From Sva-07 sp963728355 (GTDB taxonomy: Bacteria > Actinomycetota > Acidimicrobiia > Acidimicrobiales > Ilumatobacteraceae): a stretch of 64,000 nucleotides of DNA. How positions within the stretch are numbered: position 1 is the stretch's first letter; each line of letters starts with the position of its first letter. This document shows positions 44,164 through 54,208 of this stretch, in pieces. The DNA is taken from positions 87,221 through 151,220 of the forward strand of contig CAVSJQ010000016.1 in the NCBI GenBank assembly GCA_963728355.1. The letters are read 5' to 3'. Both the position numbers and the translations under genes were made by a program. The notes under the pieces are model-generated. The model saw only the letters and a program-made list of their open reading frames with translations, had not been told where the DNA came from and did no database searches.

Positions 44164-47100
44164 GCGCCACCGGGAACAACTGGTTCCACGACGCCGTCAT
44201 CTACGAACTGCACGTCCGGGCCTTCGCCGATTCCAACGGTGACGGCGTCGGCGACTTCGACGGTCTCACGTCACGGCTCGACTACCTGAGCGATCTCGGC
44301 GTGACCGCCATCTGGCTGTTGCCGTTCTATCCCTCGCCGCTGCGCGACGACGGCTACGACATCTCCGACTACCGCAACGTCAACCCCGACTACGGCAACC
44401 TGCGCGGCTTCAAGCGATTCCTGAACGCTGCACACGCCCGCAATCTCCGCGTGATCACCGAGCTGGTGATCAACCACACGTCCGACCAGCATCCCTGGTT
44501 CGAGCGCGCGCGCAACGCCCCGCGTGGGTCCGCGGCGCGCGACTTCTACGTGTGGACCGACGACCCGACGACGTACTCCGACGCGCGCATCATCTTCCAG
44601 GACTTCGAGACGTCGAACTGGACCTGGGACCCCGTGGCCGGGCAGTACTACTGGCACCGCTTCTACTCGCATCAACCTGATCTCAACTTCGACAACCCGG
44701 CCGTCGAAGCCGCCGTGCTCGAGGTGCTCGACCACTGGCTCGACATGGGCGTCGACGGGTTGCGTCTCGACGCAGTGCCGTACCTGCACGAGCGCGAAGG
44801 CACGAACTGCGAGAACCTGCCCGAGACGCACGAGGTGCTCAAGCGGATCCGCGCACACATGGATTCCAAGTACGACGACCGCATGCTGCTGGCCGAGGCG
44901 AACCAGTGGCCCGAGGACGCCGCTGCCTACTTCGGTGACGGCGACGAATGCCACATGAACTTCCACTTCCCGGTGATGCCGCGGCTGTTCATGTCACTGC
45001 AGAGCGAGAACCGGATGCCGATCATCGACATCCTCGACCAGACCCCCACACCGCCCGAGGGCTGCCAGTGGGCCACGTTCCTGCGCAACCACGACGAACT
45101 CACCCTCGAGATGGTCACCGAGGAGGAACGCCACATGATGCTGCGCGCTTACGCGCGCGACGACGAGATGCGGATCAACCTCGGCATCAGGCGACGGCTG
45201 GCGCCGCTGCTCGGCAACGACCGCCGCAAGGTCGAGCTCCTCAACGCCGTGCTGTTCTCGTTGCCCGGCACGCCGGTCGTCTACTACGGCGACGAGATCG
45301 GGATGGGCGACAACGTCTACCTCGGCGACCGCGACGGCGTCCGCACACCGATGCAGTGGTCGTCCGACCGCAACGGCGGGTTCTCGGCGGCCAACCCCCA
45401 TCGGCTCTACCTGCCGCTGATCACCGAGCAGGAGTACCACTACGAGAGCATCAACGTCGAGACCCAGCAGGCCAACCCCGCCTCGTTGCTGGCGTGGATG
45501 CGCCAGCTGATCTCGTTGCGCACCCGTCACCGCGTCCTCGGGCGAGGCGACATCCGTTTCCTCGACCCCGACAATCCCCACGTGCTGGCCTTCATCCGCC
45601 ACCTCGACGGCGAACCACCGATGCTGTGCGTCGCCAACCTGTCCCGTCTCGCCCAGCACGTCGAACTCGACCTGCACGAGTTCCAGGGCGCCACTCCCGT
45701 CGAGGTGTTCGGGTACAACCGCTTCGCGCCGATCCGTGACCACGACTACCAGGTCACGCTCGCCCCGTACGGGTTCTTCTGGTTCTCCCTCGCCGGACTG
45801 GGCGGAGAGTCCGAGATCTCGGCGATGCCGCACCTGCCCGGCTCGATGACCGAGATCCTGCGTCGACGTGCTGCGCTGACGCGGGCGCTCGAGCGTTGGC
45901 TCCCCCAGCGCCGCTGGTACGCCGGCAAGGGCCGGGTGATCCGCAGCGTCACGATCGACGATGCAATCGCCCTCGACGGCGACGAGAACGTCGCACTGAT
46001 CATCGCCAACGTGTCGTTCGCCGAGGGTGACGACCAGCGCTATGCGGTGCCCGTGATGCGCATCGGCCGCGACCTCGCCGAAACCGGCGAACGGTCGTCG
46101 TCCCCGGCGACGATCGCCCAGCTCGACGACGGTGCGCTGCTCATCGACGCCATGAACGATCCCCGCGGCGCCGCTGTGGTCTTCGCCGCGGCACTGCGCA
46201 AGCGGGCGCGGCGGTCGCGCCACGGCGAGCTGTGCGGCCATCCGCGCCGGAGCCGGATCTCGAAACTCGCTGACGATCCGCGCCGGATCAACGTGCTCGG
46301 CGTCGAACAGTCGAACTCGTCCGCCATCATCGACGGGCGCCTCATCGCCAAGCTGGTACGTCGCCTCGAGGCCGGCACCAATCCCGACGTGGAACTGCCC
46401 GCACACCTCCTGGCGACCGGTTTCGAGCGGGTACCGGGCGTCGCCGCCACGCTCGACATCGCCGTGGCCGGCGAACCCGAGCCGGCGAACGTGGTGGTCG
46501 TGCACGATGCCGTGCCGCACGAGAGCGACCTGTGGGTCAGGACGCTCGACGAGCTCGGACTGGCGATCGACGACGTGCTCGCCTCCGACCAGGCGCGCGA
46601 CCAGCCCGTGGGCACGGGCATCGCCGAGCTGGTCGGCCGACGCACGGCCGAACTGCACCGAGCGCTCGCCATCACGACCCCGTCCGGAACGAACGGTGCG
46701 ACCCGGCGCGAGACGCCAATGGCGCCCGAAGGGTTCACGCTGCTGTGGCAGCGTTCGGTCCTGCAGTCACTGCGCACTTCGATCCGGTCGACGCAGCGCG
46801 ACCTCCGACGGGCACATCGCAGCCAACGTCTCGGCGAGGTCGCCGCCGATCAGGCGGCGCAGCTCAACGAACACCTCGACCACGCCATGGACCGGTTCGA
46901 CCGGCTGCGCGACGAGAAGCTCGACGCCAAACGCATCCGGATCCACGGCGACCTGCACCTCGGTCAGATCCTCTGGACCGGCCAGGACATCGTCTTCATC
47001 GACTTCGAAGGCGAACCGGGCGCACCGATGGCCCAGCGCACGATCAAGCGCTCGCCGCTGGCCGACGTCGCGGGACTGCTCCGGTCGTTCGACTACGCCG

Positions 47101-47405
47101 GTCGCATGGCGCTCCACACGGCGATCGAACGCGGCCGCGTGATCGACGTCGACGACGTCGACGCGTGGCGGCAGCGGTGGACCGAAGCGAACCAGCACGC
47201 GTTGCTGGAGGCGTACTTCGCCGGCATCGAGGGGACCGGCCTGGTGCCCGACGACGACGACGACCGACGCCTGCTCGTCGACATCTATGCGATGACGAAG
47301 GCGCTCTACGAGATCCGTTACGAACTCGCGAACCGGCCCGACTGGGTGAGCTGGCCCATGACTGCCGTCATGGAGATGCTTCCGGAGGCCGCCGTCCGGC
47401 GATGA
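44160..47405 (+). CDS. treS: Trehalose synthase / maltokinase fusion (TreS-Pep2)
   Basis: Fusion of 1081 aa. Residues about 1-545 are trehalose synthase (GH13_16), interconverting maltose and trehalose: VDGLRLDAVPYLHEREGT (nucleophile), MLLAEANQWPEDA (acid), LRNHDELTLEMV, and WFHDAVIYELHVRAFADSNG at the N-terminus. Residues about 570-1081 are maltokinase (Pep2): RWLPQRRWYAGKGR in the N-cap, RIHGDLHLGQILWT (catalytic Asp) and FIDFEGEPGAPM (metal-binding Asp). The pair turns trehalose into maltose-1-phosphate for GlgE. Both halves appear intact; such fusions occur in actinobacteria. Confidence 0.96.
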   Translation: MSATGNNWFHDAVIYELHVRAFADSNGDGVGDFDGLTSRLDYLSDLGVTAIWLLPFYPSPLRDDGYDISDYRNVNPDYGNLRGFKRFLNAAHARNLRVITELVINHTSDQHPWFERARNAPRGSAARDFYVWTDDPTTYSDARIIFQDFETSNWTWDPVAGQYYWHRFYSHQPDLNFDNPAVEAAVLEVLDHWLDMGVDGLRLDAVPYLHEREGTNCENLPETHEVLKRIRAHMDSKYDDRMLLAEANQWPEDAAAYFGDGDECHMNFHFPVMPRLFMSLQSENRMPIIDILDQTPTPPEGCQWATFLRNHDELTLEMVTEEERHMMLRAYARDDEMRINLGIRRRLAPLLGNDRRKVELLNAVLFSLPGTPVVYYGDEIGMGDNVYLGDRDGVRTPMQWSSDRNGGFSAANPHRLYLPLITEQEYHYESINVETQQANPASLLAWMRQLISLRTRHRVLGRGDIRFLDPDNPHVLAFIRHLDGEPPMLCVANLSRLAQHVELDLHEFQGATPVEVFGYNRFAPIRDHDYQVTLAPYGFFWFSLAGLGGESEISAMPHLPGSMTEILRRRAALTRALERWLPQRRWYAGKGRVIRSVTIDDAIALDGDENVALIIANVSFAEGDDQRYAVPVMRIGRDLAETGERSSSPATIAQLDDGALLIDAMNDPRGAAVVFAAALRKRARRSRHGELCGHPRRSRISKLADDPRRINVLGVEQSNSSAIIDGRLIAKLVRRLEAGTNPDVELPAHLLATGFERVPGVAATLDIAVAGEPEPANVVVVHDAVPHESDLWVRTLDELGLAIDDVLASDQARDQPVGTGIAELVGRRTAELHRALAITTPSGTNGATRRETPMAPEGFTLLWQRSVLQSLRTSIRSTQRDLRRAHRSQRLGEVAADQAAQLNEHLDHAMDRFDRLRDEKLDAKRIRIHGDLHLGQILWTGQDIVFIDFEGEPGAPMAQRTIKRSPLADVAGLLRSFDYAGRMALHTAIERGRVIDVDDVDAWRQRWTEANQHALLEAYFAGIEGTGLVPDDDDDRRLLVDIYAMTKALYEIRYELANRPDWVSWPMTAVMEMLPEAAVRR

Positions 47406-47412
47406 TGATCCC

Positions 47413-49260
47413 ATGACGGACGCACTGCGCTCCCGCGCCGAGCAACTCGGGATCCAGACCAGCTACCACGACGTGAACGGGACCCTCCATCACGCCGACG
47501 ACACGACGATCTCGCACGTGGTCGCCGTGCTCGAGGCCGACCGGGCGTCGGTGGGTTCGACGACGCGCCTGACGGCCGCGATGCACCGCACGGGATCGGG
47601 TCCGATCACGATCGGCGCCCGGGTCTTCGAGGCGAGCCTGCTGGTCGAAGGCCGCCCGACCGCCCTCACCGTGCGCCATGGCGACGACCACGACACCGTC
47701 CAACTGCCCGATGACCTGCCGCACGGTTGTCATCTGCTCAGCTTCGACTCCGACCGCGGGCCGGGCGAATCGGTCGTCGTCGCCGCCCCGGCGGCGATGC
47801 CGCGCGATGAACGGTTTGCAGGTGCCGGAGGCCTGTTCGCACCGACCTATGCACTGTGGGAGCACGAGCGTCCGCTGCCGTCGTACGCCCACCTCCACGA
47901 CCTGGCCCGAGCCGCCAAGGCGCACGGCCTCGACGTCGTGTCCACCCTGCCCCTGTACGCGACCTACCTCGACGATCCGTTCGATCCGAGCCCATACGCA
48001 CCGGTGAGCCGCCTGCACTGGAACGAGGTGTACCTCGACGACACCGGCCTCCCGCCGGCCCCCATGCCACCGATGGGCGAGATCATCGATTGGCGCAGCC
48101 TCGCGGCACGTCGGCGCCACCAACTCGTCGAGGCGGTCGCCACGCTGAGCCCCACGATGCAGAGCGAGCTGACCGCGTTCGTGGCGGCGCATCCCGATGT
48201 CGGTGCCTATGCGAGGTTCCGGGCCGGCCGCGAGGCAGGAGGCGACCCGACGGTCGAACAGTCGCACCTGCTCGCCCAGTACCTCGCCGACCGCGCGCTC
48301 GCGTCGATCCGCACGGATCCGGACGCGGCCGCCCTCGCGCTCGATCTGCCGATCGGATCGCATCCAACGGGCTACGAGGTGTGGGCCGACCCGTCGATGT
48401 TCGCACCGCAGATGAACGTCGGCGCTCCACCCGACTCGTTCTTCGCCGACGGCCAGAACTGGGGATTTCCCCCGCCGATGCCAGCGGCCATGCACGCCAG
48501 CGGCCATCGGCTCTGGCGCCAGCTGATCGAACGCGTCGGCCGCCACGCGGACATCTTGCGCATCGACCATGCAATGGCCGTGCATCGCCTGTGGTGGGTG
48601 CCCGAGGGTTTCTCCGCCACCCAGGGCGTCTACGTGACCTACCCGCGCGACGAGATCCTCGCGGTGATCGCCGCGTCGGCGGCCGCCGCCGGCGTCACGA
48701 TCGTCGGCGAGGACCTCGGCACCGTCCCGACGGAGGTGTCCGAGGGATTCAACCGGTGGGACATGCTCGGCATGTACGAAGAGCAGTTCCATCTCGACGA
48801 CGAGCACCTCCCCCACATTCCGCCGCGTTCGGTCGCAGGGATCCGGACCCACGACATGGAGCCGATCGCCGAGCTGGTCGCGACGACGGACACCAGTGAC
48901 TACCGACAGCGACTCGGCGCCGCTCACGGCTGCGAGATCGCCGACCGGTGGGACGACGTCGTCGAGCACATGCTGGTGCGGCTGTCGTGGAGCGACGCCT
49001 ACCTGGTGATCGCCGACCTCGACGACCTGCTCGGCGAACGACGACCGCACAACCTGCCGGGTCGGGTGGGACCGGAACTGTGGTCACGCCGTCTCGACCG
49101 GCCCACGTCCGAGACGCTCGGGGCCCCCGACGTGCGCCGCCGACTGACCACGTTGTCACGCCGGCGTCGGGGCCCCGACGAGGAACCGACACGGGACACT
49201 CACGAGCAACCGACAGAGCAATCGACAAGGGACACCGACGACACCGTACGCAGCAACTGA
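47413..49260 (+). CDS. malQ: 4-alpha-glucanotransferase (amylomaltase) MalQ
   Basis: GH77 enzyme of 615 aa moving glucan chains between donors and acceptors. Active-site segments: ILRIDHAMAVHRLWWVP (nucleophile Asp), IVGEDLGTVPTEV (acid Glu, GEDLG) and IRTHDMEPIAEL. The last block normally reads GTHDNDT, so it is altered around the conserved HD. The N-terminal 75 residues are small and MalQ-N like. The hydrophilic C-terminal tail of about 40 residues (EPTRDTHEQPTEQS) looks disordered. It lies 7 bp after treS and 10 bp before glgB. Confidence 0.92.
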   Translation: MTDALRSRAEQLGIQTSYHDVNGTLHHADDTTISHVVAVLEADRASVGSTTRLTAAMHRTGSGPITIGARVFEASLLVEGRPTALTVRHGDDHDTVQLPDDLPHGCHLLSFDSDRGPGESVVVAAPAAMPRDERFAGAGGLFAPTYALWEHERPLPSYAHLHDLARAAKAHGLDVVSTLPLYATYLDDPFDPSPYAPVSRLHWNEVYLDDTGLPPAPMPPMGEIIDWRSLAARRRHQLVEAVATLSPTMQSELTAFVAAHPDVGAYARFRAGREAGGDPTVEQSHLLAQYLADRALASIRTDPDAAALALDLPIGSHPTGYEVWADPSMFAPQMNVGAPPDSFFADGQNWGFPPPMPAAMHASGHRLWRQLIERVGRHADILRIDHAMAVHRLWWVPEGFSATQGVYVTYPRDEILAVIAASAAAAGVTIVGEDLGTVPTEVSEGFNRWDMLGMYEEQFHLDDEHLPHIPPRSVAGIRTHDMEPIAELVATTDTSDYRQRLGAAHGCEIADRWDDVVEHMLVRLSWSDAYLVIADLDDLLGERRPHNLPGRVGPELWSRRLDRPTSETLGAPDVRRRLTTLSRRRRGPDEEPTRDTHEQPTEQSTRDTDDTVRSN

Positions 49261-49270
49261 GAGGCAACAC

Positions 49271-51181
49271 ATGAGCACCCACCAACTTCACGGTCATGCC
49301 GACGAACTCGACCGGTACCTGTTCAACGAGGGCACGCACCGGTACCTCCACCGGCGATTCGGTGCGCAGCCCGCCGACGGCGGTTGTCACTTCGCCGTCT
49401 GGGCGCCGAACGCCAGAGCGGTCGCCGTGGTCGGCTCGTTCGACGACTGGAGCGAGGAGCACCAGCTCGGCCCCAGCGAATCGGGGGTCTGGAGCGGCTG
49501 GGTGGACGGCGCAGCGATCGGCCATTCGTACGTGTACCGGGTGACCACGCCGACCGGCGCCAAGGTCGAGAAGTCCGACCCCGTCGGCGCCGCCACCGAG
49601 GAGCCGCCGTCGATCGCTTCGGTGATCGCCGACCTCTCGTACGAGTGGAGCGACGACGAGTGGATGGCAACGCGCGGCGACCGGATCGGGCTCGACGCCC
49701 CCGTCTCGATCTACGAGGTCCACCTCGGGTCGTGGGGACGCCACGTCACCGACGGCAAGCGCTTCCCGCGCTACGACGAGCTCGCGGACCCGCTCGCCGA
49801 CCACGTCCTCGCCCACGGCTTCACCCACGTCGAGTTCCTCCCGATCATGGAGCACCCGTTCTACGGATCGTGGGGCTACCAGACCACCGGCTTCTTCGCG
49901 CCGAGCGCCCGCTTCGGCACGCCGGTCGACCTGATGCGGATGATCGACCGCCTGCACCAGCGCGGGGTGGGCGTCATCCTCGACTGGGTGCCGTCGCACT
50001 TCCCCAACGACAGCCACGGCCTGTACGAGTTCGACGGGACACACCTGTTCGAGCACGCCGATCCCCGACAGGGCTACCACCCCGACTGGAACTCGGCGAT
50101 CTTCAACTACAGCCGCAACGAGGTGCGATCGTTCCTCGTGTCGAGTGCGATGTGCTGGCTCGACCGCTATCACGTCGACGGGCTGCGCGTGGATGCGGTG
50201 GCGTCGATGCTCTATCTCGACTACTCGCGCAACGAGGGCGAATGGATTCCCAACGAATTCGGTGGCCGCGAGAACCTCGACGCGATCGTGTTCCTGCGCC
50301 AGTTGAACGAAGCGGTCTACGGCGAGTTCCCCGACGTCGCCACGATGGCGGAGGAATCCACCTCGTGGCCGATGGTCAGCCGGCCGACCTACATCGGCGG
50401 CCTGGGCTTCGGCTTCAAATGGGACATGGGGTGGATGCACGACACGCTCGCCTACATGCAGAACGATCCGATCCACCGGCGCTGGCATCACGGCGAGATC
50501 ACGTTCCGTTCGGTGTATGCGTTCAGCGAACACTTCGTGCTCCCGCTGAGCCACGACGAGGTCGTCCACGGTAAGGGCTCGCTGCTCGGCAAGATGCCCG
50601 GCGACGACTGGCAGCAGTTCGCGAACCTCCGGCTCCTGTACGCGATGCAGTGGGCCCAGCCGGGCAAGAAGCTGCTGTTCATGGGCGGCGAGCTGGCCAC
50701 GCGGACGGAGTGGAACCACGAGAGCACGCTCGACTGGTCGCTGCACGACGTCGACTGGCACCGCGGCGTGCGCGAGTGGCTGGCGACCGTCAACCGGCTG
50801 TACGCCGAGGAACCGGCGATGCACCGCGGCGACAGCGACCCTGCCGGCATGCAATGGGTCGAGGGCGCCGACGCCGATCAGAGCGTGTACGCCTGGCTCC
50901 GCAAGGACCCCACCGGGAAGGCTCGTCCGGTCCTCGCCGTGATGAACGCGACGCCGACACCGCGGCACAACTACCGCCTCGGGGTGCCGCGAGCCGGGCG
51001 CTGGGTCGAGCTCGCGAACTCCGACGCCGAGAGCTTCGGTGGCAGCGGCGTCGGCAACTACGGCGGGGTCGAGACGGTGCCCGTCGACTCGCACGGCTTC
51101 CACCAGTCGATCGTGCTCACGCTGCCCCCGCTGAGCGCCCTCTTCCTGGCACCGGACGCATTCGTCACCGATGTCGACTGA
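49271..51181 (+). CDS. glgB: 1,4-alpha-glucan branching enzyme GlgB
   Basis: GH13_9 branching enzyme of 636 aa, creating alpha-1,6 links in glycogen. CBM48 at the N-terminus (FAVWAPNARAVAVVGSFDDW), then HLGSWGRH, EFLPIMEHPFYGSWGYQTTG, the nucleophile VDGLRVDAVASMLYLDYSR, the acid TMAEESTSWPMVSRP and LSHDEVVHGKGSL, all family hallmarks. It is shorter than the 730-aa enzymes because only one N-terminal beta-sandwich is present. It follows malQ by 10 bp; treZ begins inside its last codons. In this pathway it branches the linear glucan made by GlgE. Confidence 0.97.
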   Translation: MSTHQLHGHADELDRYLFNEGTHRYLHRRFGAQPADGGCHFAVWAPNARAVAVVGSFDDWSEEHQLGPSESGVWSGWVDGAAIGHSYVYRVTTPTGAKVEKSDPVGAATEEPPSIASVIADLSYEWSDDEWMATRGDRIGLDAPVSIYEVHLGSWGRHVTDGKRFPRYDELADPLADHVLAHGFTHVEFLPIMEHPFYGSWGYQTTGFFAPSARFGTPVDLMRMIDRLHQRGVGVILDWVPSHFPNDSHGLYEFDGTHLFEHADPRQGYHPDWNSAIFNYSRNEVRSFLVSSAMCWLDRYHVDGLRVDAVASMLYLDYSRNEGEWIPNEFGGRENLDAIVFLRQLNEAVYGEFPDVATMAEESTSWPMVSRPTYIGGLGFGFKWDMGWMHDTLAYMQNDPIHRRWHHGEITFRSVYAFSEHFVLPLSHDEVVHGKGSLLGKMPGDDWQQFANLRLLYAMQWAQPGKKLLFMGGELATRTEWNHESTLDWSLHDVDWHRGVREWLATVNRLYAEEPAMHRGDSDPAGMQWVEGADADQSVYAWLRKDPTGKARPVLAVMNATPTPRHNYRLGVPRAGRWVELANSDAESFGGSGVGNYGGVETVPVDSHGFHQSIVLTLPPLSALFLAPDAFVTDVD

Positions 51182-52979
51182 CACGAGCACCACGCGTCTC
51201 GGCGCGACGGTGCTCGGCGACGGACGAACCCGGCTGCTCGTGTGGGCGCCGAACGCCACGTCCGTCGCTGTCGCCGTCGCCCCGACCGACGGTGGCTGGA
51301 TGCGCCGACCGATGGCGGGCGACGGCGGGTACTGGTCGGCGGAGGTCGACGACCTCGGGCACGGCGACCGGTACCGATTCGTGGTCGACGGCCACGAACT
51401 CGCTGACCCGGCGTCGAGGTGGCAGCCCGACGGTGTGCACGGGCCGTCGGCGGTGGTCGACGACTCGCTGTTCCGCTGGCACGACGACGACTGGACGGGC
51501 GTGGAGCTGGCCGACACCGTCCTCTACGAGATGCACGTCGGCACGTTCACCGCCGAGGGCACCTTCGACGCAGCGATCCGTCACCTGCCGCGGCTGCGCG
51601 ACCTCGGTATCACCACGATCGAGGTGATGCCGGTGGCCCAATTCCCGGGCAGACGCAACTGGGGCTACGACGGCGTGTTCCCCTTCGCCGTGCAGCACTC
51701 CTACGGCGGCCCCGACGGGCTCGCCCGCTTCGTCGACGCCGCGCACCGGTTCGGGCTGGCCGTCGTCCTCGACGTCGTCTACAACCACATGGGACCGGAA
51801 GGCAACGTGCTCGTGCGCTACGGGCCGTACTTCACCGACTCCTATCGCACGCCGTGGGGCGACGCGATGAACGTCGCCGACGCCGGCAGCGACCACGTGC
51901 GGCGCTACTTCATCGAGAACGCGACCGGCTGGATCGAGGACTACCACCTCGACGGGCTGCGTCTCGACGCCGTGCACGCCATCTTCGACCCGACGCCGCT
52001 CCCCTTCGTCCAGGAGCTGACGACGGCCGTCCACGCCGCCGGACGCCACGACGGACGCACGGTGCTGGTGACGATCGAGAGTTCGGCCAACGATCCCCGC
52101 ATCGTCCGCTCGGAGGCCGACCGGGGCTGGGGCTGCGACGCAGTTTGGGACGACGACGTGCACCACGCGCTGCGGGTCGCACTCACCGGCGACCGTCACG
52201 AGTACTACGCCAACTATTCGGGCGCCACCGACGTGGCGACGGCTTGGGACCGCCGCTGGGTGTACTCGGGGCAGTACTCGCCGGGATTCGACCGCCGCCA
52301 CGGCGCACCCGCCGACGACATCGAGCACGTGCGCTTCATCGTGTTCGACACCAACCACGACCACGTCGGCAACACGCCGGCAGGGTCGCGTCTGCTCGCC
52401 GACGCCCCGCTCGACGATCCCCGCCGGCGCCTCGCTGCTGCCGCGATCCTGCTGTCCCCGTTCACACCGATGCTGTTCATGGGCGAGGAGTACGGCGAGA
52501 CCGCACCGTTCCCGTACTTCATCGACCACGGCGACCCGGAGCTGGTCGAAGCGGTGCGTAATGGCCGTCGGCGTGAGTTCTCGGGCGCCGACTGGTCGGG
52601 CGGCGTGGCCGACCCGGCGGACCCGGCGACGTTCGAGGCAGCGGTGCTCGATCCGACGCTCACCGAGCACGAGCCGCACCGGTCACGACTGGCGATGTAC
52701 ACCGAGCTCCTGCGGGTCCGGCGCGAGCATCCCATCCTGACCGACCCGGCCGCCCAACAGCACGTGTCGATCGTGGGCCACACCGTCTTCGTCGTGCGAT
52801 CGACCCCGGGTGCGACCGCCTCGCTCGTGTTCAACTTCAGCGGGGACCGCCTCGACCACCCGGCACCCGATCCGGTCGAGAACATCGTGTTCGACACCGA
52901 TGACGAACGTTGGGGCGGCGACGGCGTCGCCGCCGCGACCATCGGTCCCTGGAGCGCCCGCCTCGCCATCACCTCCTGA
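51171..52979 (+). CDS. treZ: Malto-oligosyltrehalose trehalohydrolase TreZ
   Basis: GH13_10 enzyme of 602 aa that releases trehalose from maltooligosyl-trehalose made by TreY. CBM48 N-terminus (LLVWAPNATSVAVAV), EMHVGTFTAEGTFDAAI, GYDGVFPFAVQHSYGGPDGL (family signature), GLRLDAVHAIFD (nucleophile), VTIESSANDPRI (acid) and VFDTNHDHVGNTPAG. The ATG at 51171 overlaps the end of glgB by 11 bases in another frame. Its partner TreY is not in this run but about 1.2 kb further, on the opposite strand. The gene ends two bases before a tandem pair of family A palindromes. Confidence 0.96.
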   Translation: MSTDTSTTRLGATVLGDGRTRLLVWAPNATSVAVAVAPTDGGWMRRPMAGDGGYWSAEVDDLGHGDRYRFVVDGHELADPASRWQPDGVHGPSAVVDDSLFRWHDDDWTGVELADTVLYEMHVGTFTAEGTFDAAIRHLPRLRDLGITTIEVMPVAQFPGRRNWGYDGVFPFAVQHSYGGPDGLARFVDAAHRFGLAVVLDVVYNHMGPEGNVLVRYGPYFTDSYRTPWGDAMNVADAGSDHVRRYFIENATGWIEDYHLDGLRLDAVHAIFDPTPLPFVQELTTAVHAAGRHDGRTVLVTIESSANDPRIVRSEADRGWGCDAVWDDDVHHALRVALTGDRHEYYANYSGATDVATAWDRRWVYSGQYSPGFDRRHGAPADDIEHVRFIVFDTNHDHVGNTPAGSRLLADAPLDDPRRRLAAAAILLSPFTPMLFMGEEYGETAPFPYFIDHGDPELVEAVRNGRRREFSGADWSGGVADPADPATFEAAVLDPTLTEHEPHRSRLAMYTELLRVRREHPILTDPAAQQHVSIVGHTVFVVRSTPGATASLVFNFSGDRLDHPAPDPVENIVFDTDDERWGGDGVAAATIGPWSARLAITS

Positions 52980-52980
52980 C

Positions 52981-53022
52981 GCGATGAACGAAAGGCCCGC
53001 ATGTGGGCGGTTCGCTCATCAC
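52981..53022. repeat. Palindromic repeat family A, copy 4
   Basis: Diverged copy: GCGATGAACGAA at left, TTCGCTCATCAC at right, inner GCCC-gcatgt-GGGC. It begins at the base after the treZ stop and is 60 bp from copy 5. Confidence 0.85.
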
Positions 53023-53038
53023 AGCCGGCCGCCACCCG

Positions 53039-53084
53039 AAGCGATGAGCGAAAAGCCGGGATTCGGGCGGTTCGCTCATCGCTT
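53039..53084. repeat. Palindromic repeat family A, copy 5
   Basis: Perfect 14-base arms AAGCGATGAGCGAA / TTCGCTCATCGCTT. Between treZ and the convergent F420-type oxidoreductase gene, so suited to stop transcription from both sides. Confidence 0.92.
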
Positions 53085-53106
53085 GGAGGGCGGGACCGCC
53101 GTGGGG

Positions 53107-54075
53107 TCAGGCGGTGAGGTCGCCGAGGGCGGGGAGCACCTGGTCGGCCCAGAAGTCGAGCGTGCCCTCGATGTCGTCGCCGACGGGCACGACGGCCAAC
53201 TTGCGGAACCCAGCGTCGTGGTACTGGCGGATCGCCTCGACGTAGACGTCGGGATCGGGTCCGTGCGGGATCTGTTCCCCGATCTGCTCGTCGGTCATGA
53301 ACTGGGTGGCCGCTGCGAAGTGCACCGGGTTCATCAGCTCCGACGCAACGTTCCACCCCTGGATGCCGAACCGGAAGCGGCGGGCCGTCTCCAGGCCGCG
53401 CTCCTCGGTCGGCTCCCAAGCGAGGGGCACTTCGGTCCAGGTCGACTCGGCGTCGCCGCCCGACGTGGTCCATGCGTCGACGAGGTCGCCGGCCGGCTCG
53501 GTGGACATCACGCCGTCGCACCCGTGGTCGGTGGCCGTGCGTACGCCGTCGGGCCCGCTCACCGCGAGCACCACGGGAACGGGCGTGCCGAGGTGCTCGT
53601 AGATCTTGACGTGATCGGCGTCGAAGAACCGGCCACGGATCGTGACGAACTCCCCCGTCCAGAGTTCTCGCATCATGTCGATCGCCTCGCCGAGCATCTC
53701 GTGACGGACGTCGACCGCTGGGAAGTCGAGCCCGGTGACGTGCTCGTTGAGCCGTTCGCCGGCGCCGAGACCGAGCGTCAGACGGCCATCCGACATCGCT
53801 GCGACGGTCGCCGCCGCCTGCGCCACGATGACCGGGTGGTAGCGAACGATCGGGCACGTGACACCGGTGACCAGTTCGATCCGTTCGGTCCGAGTGGCGA
53901 TCGCACCCAGCACGCTCCACGCGAACGGCGAGTGCTCGTGTTCGGGCAGCCACGGATGGATGTGGTCGGAGATCGACACGAAGTCGAAGCCCCGCTCCTC
54001 CGCCATCACGGCGTGGTCGACGAGCTCCGATCCCGATCGCAGCTCGCTCATCAACTTCAATCCGAATGACGTCAT
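53107..54075 (-). CDS. F420-dependent luciferase-like oxidoreductase
   Basis: LLM-class flavin/F420 oxidoreductase of 322 aa, in the group close to F420-dependent glucose-6-phosphate dehydrogenase and related actinobacterial enzymes (TIGR03557-like). Seen: the N-terminal block GFDFVSISDHIHPWLPEH, VTCPIVRYHPVIVAQAAAT, GRLTLGLGAGERLNEHV (cofactor loop) and VVLAVSGPDGVRTATDHGCDG. F420 rather than FMN is inferred from family likeness. The substrate is unknown. It sits between treZ and treY on the minus strand, with no clear metabolic link to them. Confidence 0.88.
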   Translation of the reverse strand: MTSFGLKLMSELRSGSELVDHAVMAEERGFDFVSISDHIHPWLPEHEHSPFAWSVLGAIATRTERIELVTGVTCPIVRYHPVIVAQAAATVAAMSDGRLTLGLGAGERLNEHVTGLDFPAVDVRHEMLGEAIDMMRELWTGEFVTIRGRFFDADHVKIYEHLGTPVPVVLAVSGPDGVRTATDHGCDGVMSTEPAGDLVDAWTTSGGDAESTWTEVPLAWEPTEERGLETARRFRFGIQGWNVASELMNPVHFAAATQFMTDEQIGEQIPHGPDPDVYVEAIRQYHDAGFRKLAVVPVGDDIEGTLDFWADQVLPALGDLTA

Positions 54076-54137
54076 GCGATCGGGGCTACCCGCACGTGGC
54101 CGATCCGAACACCCTCACGCAACAGACCTCCCCCGCA

Positions 54138-54195
54138 CCACGTTTGTGTGAGGATCCGGGTGGGGCGGCCCACCCGGAATGCAACACAAACGTGG
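54138..54195. repeat. Palindromic repeat family B, copy 2
   Basis: Outer arms CCACGTTTGTGT / ACACAAACGTGG are perfect over 12 bases and the inner stem TCCGGGTGGG-gcgg-CCCACCCGGA is perfect over 10. It lies just after the treY stop (minus strand), in the treY to F420-oxidoreductase gap. Confidence 0.93.
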
Positions 54196-54208
54196 GGGTG
54201 GGCGTGGT

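Noticed and set aside
21450..53084. Recurring peptide pattern SEKPxxGRFAHR in short frames at several places
   Set aside because: It is produced by translation of the family A palindromes, not by a protein family.
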